DNA from: Mesostigma viride
Taxonomy: Eukaryota; Streptophyta; Mesostigmatophyceae; Mesostigmatales; Mesostigmataceae
Direction: 5' to 3'
NCBI GenBank assembly: GCA_009746045.1
Contig: RPFO01000050.1
Span: 2,797,194-2,830,380 of the forward strand
DNA length: 33,187 nt
Positions 20,958 through 31,900 of this stretch are shown here, piece after piece. The notes beneath the pieces were generated by a model that did no database searches, was not told where the DNA came from, and saw nothing but the letters and a program-made list of their open reading frames with translations. Position numbers and translations under genes: made by a program. Position 1 is the first letter of the stretch; each line of letters opens with the position of its first letter.

Positions 20958-21647
20958 TGTAACGACTAAAAATGTTGTGTTTGCAACAGCCTCAGTATCA
21001 ACATTAGCGTGAAAAGATCTTTATACCTGGGTTGGAGTCGCGACAGATAACTTCACGTCCAGAGAAGCAATGAAGATGGATCTTCAACAGTTAAGGGAAT
21101 GAGTCCCCACCCTTGTTAGACACAACAGACAAGTTATATCCAAGTCGACTATCTGTTGAAGTTATAGTTGACTTTTGGCAAGGGTTGTTTGATTGATGAA
21201 ACAAGGAAACCCTTGAATTACACCATAGCTTTAGCTCTCACGTACGCACACATGCACGGCCGCCCCAAACAGGATAAAAGTCATCGTGCACGCAGCATCC
21301 ATCCAACCCTAACCCGGAAGGACCAATCAAAAGTGAGGATCACTCAAGATAAGATCTTAGCCTCCGAATCCTCCACACAACACAAAGCCAGCACATACGA
21401 AATCTCAATGACCTGGAACCAAATCCACCAGGTACAACGGTACTGCAGAGAATCTATGACTGACTAAACAACACCATGCAAAGTACCCTACGTGGATCAG
21501 GCCACGACCAATGAGGGTAGAACAATAGATTCGACAGATCTCAGCAGGCCCAATATCTATCAGACGTCGAAGCCTCCTAACTTCTCAAATAATTGTCCTA
21601 AAGAACTCATAATAAGATTCAACAGTAGGAAAACTTTGGATGTAACA
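20958..21647 (-). repeat. Solo (or orphan) LTR of the Ty3/gypsy family
   Basis: Starting TGTAACGACTAAAAATG and ending GGATGTAACA on the plus strand, it has the same ends as the LTR at 6896-7650. It shares AAAGATCTTT(A/T)TACCTGGGTT near its start and ACGTGGATCAGGCCACGACC near 21490. No primer-binding site or coding sequence adjoins it. It is 690 bp against 755 bp, partly because the 65-bp internal duplication is absent. The flanking bases (TAATC and TTTGG) do not match, so a simple solo LTR with a target-site duplication is not proven. Confidence 0.78.
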
Positions 21648-22167
21648 TTTGGTTGGGGGGGCCCACAATCAATCTACAATACCCATGCCAAATTTTATTA
21701 CTTGAGGAGACGCCATTTCAACAAATACATGACAATTGATGCTCATTGTGAATGCGTTTCCACATGAAATCATTACCATTTCATGCAATTTGGTCACTGG
21801 TGCGCTTTCCGCGTGCACTTTTCATTACTAGATTGCTTAAATTTATTAAAATTTATTAACATTTATTAACATTTATTAAAATTTATTCAAGTCGGGGTAA
21901 AATTGGCTGTTTTTGTCAAAGTGTCATGCACTCGGAGGGTAAGCAAGTGAGACAAGTTGTAGATTAAATTTACAATTGCACAACCCTCTCCACGACCCCG
22001 CTAGTTCTATTTATAGAACGAATTATAATTATTGCCAAAATTGTGCACAAGCCTGTGCACAACCCAACCAGTAATTCCCACTTGAACTTTGAATATTCAA
22101 GTGAATGCTCTGGAGACAGATGTACAGATCGATCTTTACAAATGTACACGAGTTCAGATCAAGCTAT
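21648..22167. other. AT-rich spacer downstream of the host gene
   Basis: It contains five tandem copies of a 10-bp unit like ATTTATTAAA (21841-21890). No coding region is recognised. Just beyond the stop codon of the host gene (22168), the minus strand contains TGTAA at 22136-22140, which could serve as an algal-type polyadenylation signal, but this is speculative. Confidence 0.45.
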
Positions 22168-22987
22168 CTAACTACCTACTAACAGGCGTTTCTTTACAGG
22201 TGCCCGTCCGCTCGTCTTCTTTACACCCCCCTCCCGCACATCTGCGCCAGCCTTCCCTTGAGGTTTTCGTTTGCCCTGCCCTGCGGCTTGGTCTCCCCCC
22301 TTCTCTTGGAGTCGTGGGGAAGATCTGGTCGCTGGGGAAGATCTGGTCGCCAGGTACCCCTTGTCCATCCACCACTCCAAATACGTTCCCTCAGGTGGCT
22401 TGAAACAGTTCCGCATCTCGTCTTGTTGTACCTTGAAAATTATGTTGGGCATCGTCCCCTGCTCCCCATTAATCCAGATTCCCTTTTCGTCACACCCTTC
22501 TGCCCAAAATTTAACGTACCACACGCCCGTTTTATCCACCTTTCGAACGACTCCATGCACCAGGAACGTGTCGACGTGGAAATCAGGCATGTGTGCCAGC
22601 TTCATTGGGTCTGCATTGAGTTTAGCCACCGAATCAGCAGCCCACGTGGGCTTCCACAACGTATCAAGGCGCTGGGATTGGTTCTTCCGATACTGGCAAA
22701 ATTCCCCGCCGTGCTTGCACAATACCGAAACCGGACATCCAACAGGCGAGCGGGGCACGACCCGTTTCCCCCCCCCCCACCTTCCAGATTCTCCATCCAC
22801 GTCTGCCAACTTGGTGGTGGCACTTTCTTGTCTAGTGGCTTGGGCTGGGTTGCGGTAACTGTGACACGTCTTTGTGGCGCTTCCTCCTCAGGTTCCGATT
22901 CTTCCGATTCTTCCGAATCTTCCTCAAACCCTTTGGGTGGGCCGCCATGCGCGTCATCCTTTGGCGGCTCCTCTTCAGACTCGTCAC
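22168..22987 (-). CDS. Host gene exon: acidic linker and globular C-terminus
   Basis: The exon follows acceptor GTCCCACACACAG and enters in phase 1, reading DESEEEPPKDDAHGGPPK and a strongly acidic SEESEESEPEEE stretch. A Lys/Pro/Trp-containing segment comes next, up to WQTWMENLEGG. A C11 run (22768-22778) then breaks the frame; one added G restores it. The last part has RKNQSQRLDTLWKPTWAADS, FLVHGVVRKVDKTGVWYVKF and NGEQGTMPNIIFKVQQDEM, ending in a Lys/Arg/Gly-rich tail and TAG at 22168-22170. The family is not recognised. A smaller duplication is visible in the tail (RSSPATRSSP). Confidence 0.6.
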
Positions 22988-25900
22988 CTGTGTGTGGGAC
23001 AAGCAATGACGAGCGGCGCAATTAGTTATCATTACAATCGCAAATCAAACTTGGGAATATGCAAACATCATAATTTAACCGACCATATTCACTCAGATTA
23101 ACTTACCCTTTGACAGATGACTAGCCGTTGCTCTTGATCGAACGTGCCCGCCAGGCGAAAGGAGCTTTTTGCAGTAGTCGACGGCACGCCCCAACATCCC
23201 CCCCCCGACGCCCCCGAATTCCCCCTCGAGCCTCCCTCCCCTCCCCCCCCTCCTTCCCCCCTTCCCCCGATGCGCCGGTCGACCCGCCCCCCTCTCCGCC
23301 CTTCGACCCGCCCCCCTCTCCGCCCTTTGACCCGCCCCCCTCTCCACCCTTCTCTCCCCCCCCTCTCCGCCCTTGGACCCGCCCCCCTCTCCGCCCTTTG
23401 ACCCGCCCCCCTCTCCACCCTTTGACCCGCCCCCCTCTCCGCCCTTCGACCCGCCCCCCTCTCCGCCCTTCGACCCCCTCCCCTCTCCGCCCTTCTCTCC
23501 GCCCCCCTCTCCATCCTTCGACCCCCTCCCCTCTCCGCCCTTCGACCCGCCCCCCTCTCCGTCCTTCGACCCCCCCCCTCTCCGCCCTTCGACCCCCCCC
23601 CTCTCCGCCCTTCGACCCGCCCCCCTCTCCGTCCTTCGACCCCCCCCCTCTCCGCCCTTCGACCCGCCCCCCTCTCCGCCCTTCGAACCCCCCCCTCTCC
23701 GTCCTTCGACCCGCCCCCCTTATCACCACCCTCATTCCCGTCCCCCTCATCATCGCCGGCACCATCATCACCAACCTCCTCCCCATCATCACCCCCATGT
23801 GACCCGACATCCTCATCATCCCCCATTGAGACGTCTTCGGCCGCGGGGGTCTCCGAGGCGGCGCGCTTCCGGCGTTTCTTTTTGGTGCCAGCGCCTGCCG
23901 TCTCCAGCGGACGCTTCTGGGCTGCACCCGCAATTTCCTTGCCCGAACGGCCGTTGGGATTGGAAATATCCTCCCCCTCAGGCCGCTTCCCAAGTACCTT
24001 CAGAAGGACCTTAAACCCATCCACCTGCTCCTTTGACCCAATGAAGATCACGGGTGGGTTGAAGAATCCCGTGAAATCGCCTAGGTACGACGACCAGTCG
24101 TCCTTCACACCATTGAAATCTCCACAATCCTTCGCCGCCTTCCAGTCCCTTTTCTCCACCCACGAACCCGTTCGACCCTTCAACAATTCCTCATCATTCC
24201 ACAGCTTGGCGTGATGTTCCAAATTCAGCAGCACTACCCCATTCTTGATATCTGGCTGGTTCACCCCCCCTTCCTCTTCACAACAAATTCGAACCCCTCC
24301 ATTGCATTAAGTACCACTTGAGCCAACCGTGTCGGCCCATCGCTTTTCTCCCACGCGAAAGTCTTCATCATGAACTCACAGGTCTCGTCCCCGTCAGACG
24401 TGTAAACTCTCTTAGAAATCCACGGGCCCTGCTGCTCGATTTCGGATGCCATCTCCTCCGACCCAAACTTCCGCGGGGGTTCCCGCTTCTCCCCCACCTT
24501 TTTTTGGCGACCCGACTGGACGTCCTCTGCCTCGGCATGTTCGGCTTGGCCTTCCTCCGGCACAGCCCCCGTCACCACCACAGCCCCCGCCACAGGCTGT
24601 ACGGGTTGGGGCACCACAGCCTGTTCGGTTGGGGGTTCGGGCGCAATCAGGACCCACCATTTCGTTTCCTCCTTGTGGGTCGTCCAAAAATCCGTCCTCT
24701 CCAGCAGTGCAAGTGGGAAGGTGGAATCGTCCCTCCCCGTTGGCCTGATAACCGCCCTTAGTCTCTTGGCAGCTACAGCGACCGTATCGGCCACCCTCTG
24801 AAGGGCGCTGTCGGCTTCCGAAGGCTGCATCGGCAACCAGCCGAGGTCGCGTGGTTCGGGGTATTTCCCCAAATCGCGGTTGTAGATCATGAAAAGCTGG
24901 ACCATCACCTCGCAGAAGATCTTGGCCATGTATGTCAGGTCATACAAGCACTGAGGAGGAACGTGTTTGGCCTTCACGGTTGCCATGATAGACGGCCAGA
25001 ATCGAAAGCGGGCTAGACTCCTCCACCCTTCCTGTTTGATCCCCCCCCCTTCCTCATCACCCTTCCCTCCCCGTCCAGCTTGTCCGCTGCCACGATGTCC
25101 AGAAACTCTGCAAGCTCCTTGGCCAGCTTGTCCTCAATCGGCATTCCACATCTACTGTCGTCGTTCGGAGCGACCGTTTCATCCTTCACAGCCGAGATGA
25201 AGTCGTAGACTTGGGTTTTCTCCGATTCGGACAAACCACCCTCGTTCAATCGCCCTCCAACCCGCTCCTCACCACCCTCCTCCCCCTCCCCGTCCTTCCT
25301 TGCCTTCTCAGTGCTGCTTGAAACCCCATGAATCAAATTCCATATTTCTTTCTGGTCCTGAAGGGGCACCTCCGGCTTATCCCAGGATTCCTCCATGTGC
25401 GTCTTGAAATAGTTGTGCACTTCCAGCAGCGCCGTCCCCCTCGACTTTTTGGAAACGGCCTCGTCTTCTGCATTCAGCCCCCCTCCGATCAGGGCAACCC
25501 TCCGATGCGCCTCTCTCCCCTGCATGCATGAAATGTGAATCAGTGTTTGAGACAAAAAACGGTCATACAACACACGACCTGACATTTTGTCCTTACACTT
25601 TGGAAGATCGGCCGTTCCCGAACAAAAATCACACCCTAATTTCCAGTTTCCAACGGCCGTTGGCGCAAGAAAAATCACACCCTAATTTCCAGGTTCCAAC
25701 GGCCGTTGGCGCAAGAAAAATCACACCCTAATTTCCAGGTTCCAACGGCCGTTGGCGCAAGAAAAATCACACCCTAATTTCCAGGTTCCAACGGCCGTTG
25801 GCGCAAGAAAAATCACACCCTAATTTCCAGGCTCCAACGGCCGTTGGCGCAAGAAAAATGTCGACCGAATTTCCAGGTTCCAACGGCCGTTGGCGCAAGA

Positions 25901-28900
25901 AAAATATCAACCAAATTTCCAGGTTCCAACGGCCGTTGGCGCAGGAAAAATGACACCCTAATTTCCAGGTTCCAACGGCCGTTGGCGCAAGAAAAATCAC
26001 ACACTAATTTCCAGGTTCCAACGGCCGTTGGCGCAAGAAAAATCACACCCTAATTTCCAGGTTCCAACGGCCGTTGGCGCAAGAAAAATAACATCTAGTG
26101 CCTAAAACGTTCCCACACCCGATCCGTTATATTTACCTTTTGCGTCCGCATGTCCTTCATGGGCGGGATCAGTGCTTCCCCCTCCACCTCCCAGCCCTTG
26201 AGCACGTCCAGATTGGTGTACTTGAACTTCTCCGCGTCCCTCACCAACCCCCTCCACAAATCAAACGCCTCGTCGGTTGTCTCCACGAACTTGCCCTTTT
26301 GTTTACCCGCAATCTCGCCAGCTATCGCAGTACTCACTTGCTCGTCAGAGCCCTCGAAAATCACGGACTTCAACATCTGTGTGTAGTGGTTGCCGTCCAG
26401 CACGGCAAACTGCACAAACACGCAAGGCGTCTGGTCTCGAAATTTACCCTTAAGGCCGGCATGGTCCGAGATGTTCAAGCTCCCCAGCGCGGATTTCGTC
26501 AGGTCAACTACTGCCTCACGCTCAGATTCATTTGACCACTCGGACGGATCCAACTCCATGGTGATCAACTCGTCTGAGCAAGCGGCCGCCATGTCCTTCA
26601 GGGAGTCCGTCCGGAGAATGGACATGGCTTCCTCGGCCGTTGGCGAACGATAGTATCCGAACCTCTGCACGGCACGGTCACTGTCGTCCCCCGTCAGTAT
26701 TTTAATGTGGTAAGGAACCTTTTCACTCCTCTGCACCCATAAATTGTAGAGACCTGGATCACGGTCTGCCAGCACCTGCCACGCAAACCGGAAGATCGGC
26801 ACGGCACATTTTGCTTTTGTCAGACTTGTGCCGGCCCCCACGAACCACGGCGCGAGCCCCCTACAATTCCGCACCGTCACCGTCCGGTGCCGCATGAGTT
26901 CCGGGAGTTGGCACAAGTTCTCCGTGGGGGCCCGTACTTGAGTCGCAATCGCGGACCCCCCCACGATGTCGACATCGTCTGGAACTAGGCGTATCTTCTG
27001 CCGCAGATGAAACGCCGCCTGTATGGTGTCAGTTAGATTCTTGTCGTGCACTTGAGAGGACGGCGCTGGCTCCCAGGAGTCCAAAATGCTGGGCTTCGCA
27101 TTTCCAGCACGTGTCGTCAGCAGCCCCTTCCTCTCAAAGGTCTTCACAATAACCGACCATAAGTCGGTGCCCGGTGCTCGTTGGCGCCAGTCCTCAAAAA
27201 ATGTTGTGAGATGCCTTTCCGAACAGTTATGTTCAATCTTGTAAGCCCACTTCCTCCGCTCTTCGTCCGTTCTCGGCCTGGACGGACGCCCCTGATCACA
27301 TGCAAAAAACATACAGATAGCCGGAAGGTCAGTACTATGTTCCAACGGCCGTTGGCGACAGAAAAATAACACCCTAATTTCCAGGTTCCAACGGCCGTGG
27401 GCGCATGAAAATCACACCCTAATTTACAGGTTCCAACGGCCGTTGGCGCATGAAAATCACACCCTAATTTCCAGGTTCCAACGGCCGTTGGCGACAGAAA
27501 AATAACACCCTAATTTCCAGGTTCCAACGGCCGTTGGCGCATGAAAATCACACCCTAATTTTAAGGTTCCGACGGCCGTTGGCGCATGAAAATCACACCC
27601 TAATTTACAGGTTCCAACGGCCGTTGGCGCATGAAAATCACACCCTAATTTACAGGTTCCAACGGCCGTTGGCGCATGAAAATCACACCCTAATTTCCAG
27701 GTTCCAACGGCCGTTGGCGACAGAAAAATCACACCCTAATTTCCAGGTTCCAACGGCCGTTGGCGCGAGAAAAATGACACCCTATTTTCCAGGTTCCAAC
27801 GGCCGTTGGCGCGAGAAAAATCACACCCTATTTTCCAGGTTCCAACGGCCGTTGGCGCATGAAAATCACACCCTAATTTCCAGTTTCCAACGGCCGTTGG
27901 CGCGAGAAAAATGACACCTTCATTTCCAGGTTCCAACGGCCGTTGGCGACAGAAAAATAACACCCTAATTTCCAGGTTCCAACGGCCGTTGGCGCATGAA
28001 AATCACACCCTAATTTTAAGGTTCCGACGGCCGTTGGCGCATGAAAATCACACCCTAATTTACGGGTTCCAACGGCCGTTGGCGCATGAAAATCACACCC
28101 TAATTTCAAGGTTCCGACGGCCGTTGGGCAAAAAAAAAATAACACCCTAATTTCCAAATTGCAACGGCCGTTGGCGCAAGAAAATCAAGCAAGAAAAGGA
28201 CAAGGACAAGGACAAGGACAAGGACAAGGACAAGGACAAGGACAAGGACAAGGACAAGGACAAGGACAAGGACGAGGACAAGGACAAGGACAAGGACAAG
28301 GACGAGGACAAGGACAAGGACAAGGGCAAGGACAAGGACAAGGACAAGGACAAGGACAAGGACAAGGACAAGGACAAGGACAAGGACAAGGACAAGGACA
28401 AGGACAAGGACAAGGACAAGGACAAGGACAAGGACAAGGACAAGGACAAGGACAAGGACAAGGACAAGGACAAGGACAAGGACAAGGACAAGGACAAGGA
28501 CAAGGGCAAGGCAAGGACAAGGACAAGGACAAGGACAAGGACAAGGACAAGGACAAGGACAAGGACAAGGACAAGGACAAGGACAAGGACAAGGACAAGG
28601 ACAAGGACGAGGACGAGGACAAGGACAAGGACAAGGACAAGGACAAGGACGAGGACGAGGACGAGGACAAGCACAAGGACAAGGACAAGGACAAGGACGA
28701 GGACAAGGACGAGGATAAGGACAAGGACAAGGACAAGGACAAGGACAAGGACAAGGACAAGGACAAGGACAAGGACAAGGACAAGGACAAGGACAAGGAC
28801 AAGGACAAGGACAAGGACAAGGACAAGGAAAGGACAAGGACAAGGACAAGGACAAGGACAAGGACGAGGACAAGGACGAGGACAAGCACAAGGACAAGGA

Positions 28901-31900
28901 CAAGGACAAGGACAAGGACAAGGACAAGGCTGGACAAGGACAAGGACAAGGACAAGGACAAGGACAAGGACAAGGACAAGGACAAGGACAAGGACAAGGA
29001 CAAGGACAAGGACAAGGACAAGGACAAGGACGAGGACAAGGACGAGGACAAGACAAGGACAAGGACAAGGACAAGGACAAGGACAAGGACAAGGACAAGG
29101 ACAAGGACAAGGACAAGGCGGACAAGGACAAGGACAAGGACAAGGCCAACGACAAGGCCGAGGACAAGGACGAGGACGAGGACGAGGACAAGGACAAGGA
29201 CAAGGACAAGGACAAGGACAAGGACAAGGACAAGGACAAGGACAAGGACAAGGACAAGGACAAGGACAAGGGCAAGGACAAGGACAAGGACAAGGACAAG
29301 GACAAGGACAAGGACAAGGACGAGGACGAGGACGAGGACAAGGACAAGGACAAGGACAAGGACAAGGACAAGGACAAGGACAAGGACAAGGACAAGGACA
29401 AGGACAAGGACAAGGACAAGGACAAGGACAAGGACAAGGACAAGGACAAGGACAAGGACGAGGACGAGGACGAGGACAAGGACAAGGACAAGGACAAGGA
29501 CAAGGACAAGGACAACGTGCTGGCACAAGGACAAGGACAAGGACAAGGACAAGGACAAGGACAAGGACAAGGCCAACGACAAGGCAGGACAAGGACAGGA
29601 CGAGGACGAGGACGAGGACAAGGACAAGGACAAGGACAAGGACAAGGACAAGGACAAGGACAAGGACAAGGACAAGGACAAGGACAAGGACAAGGACAAG
29701 GACAAGGCAAGGACAAGGACAAGGACAAGGACAAGGACAAGGACAAGGACAGGACAGGACGAGGACAAGGACAAGGACAAGGACAAGGACAAGGACAAGG
29801 ACAAGGACAAGGACAAGGACAAGGACAAGGACAAGGACAAGGACAAGGACAAGGACAAGGACAAGGACAAGGACAAGGACAAGGACAAGGACGAGGACGA
29901 GGACAAGGACAAGGACAAGGACAAGGACAAGGACAAGGACAAGGACAACGTGCTGGCACAAGGACAAGGACAAGGACAAGGACAAGGACAAGGACAAGGA
30001 CAAGGACAAGGACAAGGACAAGGACAAGGACAAGGACAAGGACAAGGACGAGGACAAGGACGAGGACAAGGACAAGGACAAGGACAAGGACAAGGACAAG
30101 GACAAGGACAAGGACAAGGACAAGGACAAGGACAAGGACAAGGACAAGGACAAGGACAAGGACAAGGACAAGGACAAGGACAAGGACAAGGACAAGGACA
30201 AGGACAAGGACAAGGACAAGGACAAGGACAAGGCTGGACAAGGACAAGGACAAGGACAAGGACAAGGACAAGGACAAGGACAAGGACAAGGACAAGGACA
30301 AGGACAAGGACAAGGACAAGGACAAGGACAAGGACAAGGACAAGGACAAGGACAAGGACAAGGACAAGGACAAGGACAAGGACAAGGACAAGGACAAGGA
30401 CAAGGACAAGGACAAGGACAAGGACAAGGACAAGGACAAGGACAAGGACAAGGACAAGGACAAGGACAAGGACAAGGACAAGGACAAGGACAAGGACAAG
30501 GACAAGGACAAGGACAAGGACAAGGACAAGGACAAGGACAAGGCAAGGACAAGGACGAGGACGAGGACAAGGACAAGGACAAGGACAAGGACAAGGACAA
30601 GGACAAGGACAAGGACAAGGACAAGGACAAGGACAAGGACAAGGACAAGGACAAGGACAAGGACAAGGACAAGGACAAGGACAAGGACAAGGACAAGGAC
30701 AAGGACGAGGACGAGGACAAGGACAAGGACAAGGACAAGGACAAGGACAAGGACAAGGACAAGGACAAGGACAAGGACAAGGACAAGGACAAGGACAAGG
30801 ACAAGGACAAGGACAAGGACAAGGACAAGGACAAGGACAAGGACAGGACGAGGACGAGGACGAGGACAAGGACAAGGACAAGGACAAGGACAAGGACAAG
30901 GACAAGGTGCTGGCACAAGGACAAGGACAAGGACAAGGACAAGGACAAGGACAAGGACAAGGACAAGGACAAGGACAAGGACAAGGACAAGGACAAGGAC
31001 AAGGACAAGGACGAGGACAAGGACAAGGACAAGGACAAGGACGAGGACAAGGACAAGGACAAGGGCAAGGACAAGGACAAGGACAAGGACAAGGACAAGG
31101 ACAAGGACAAGGACAAGGACAAGGACAAGGACAAGGACAAGGACAAGGACAAGGACAAGGACAAGGACAAGGACAAGGACAAGGACAAGGACAAGGACAA
31201 GGACAAGGACAGGACAAGGACAGGACAAGGACAAGACAAGGACAAGGACAAGGACAAGGACAAGGACAAGGACAAGGACAAGGACAAGGACAAGGACAAG
31301 GACAAGGACAAGGACAAGGACAAGGACAAGGACAAGGACAAGGACAAGGACAAGGACAAGGACAAGGACAAGGACAAGGACAAGGACAAGGACAAGGCTG
31401 GACAAGGACAAGGACAAGGACAAGGACAAGGACAAGGACAAGGACAAGGACAAGGACAAGGACAAGGACAAGGACAAGGACAAGGACAAGGACAAGGACA
31501 AGGACAAGGACAAGGACAAGGACAAGGACAAGGACAAGGACAAGGACAAGGACAAGGACAAGGACAAGGACAAGGACAAGGACAAGGACAAGGACAAGGA
31601 CAAGGACAAGGACAAGGACAAGGACAAGGACAAGGACAAGGACAAGGACAAGGACAAGGACAAGGACAAGGACAAGGACAAGGACAAGGACAAGGACAAG
31701 GACAAGGACAAGGACAAGGACAAGGACAAGGACAAGGACAAGGACAAGGACAAGGACAAGGACAAGGCTGGACAAGGACAAGGACAAGGACAAGGACAAG
31801 GACAAGGACAAGGACAAGGACAAGGACAAGGACAAGGACAAGGACAAGGACAAGGACAAGGACAAGGACAAGGACAAGGACAAGGACAAGGACAAGGACA

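Noticed and set aside
23128-24014. Pro-rich plus-strand frames (PPSPPFDPPPSPPF)
   Set aside because: These are the antisense of the coding 24-bp repeat. The extensin-like look is a consequence of the C-rich strand.
27457-28157. Repeated peptides such as FHAPTAVGTWKLGCD
   Set aside because: They come from the 46-bp intronic minisatellite. The same repeat reads on both strands because of its palindrome.
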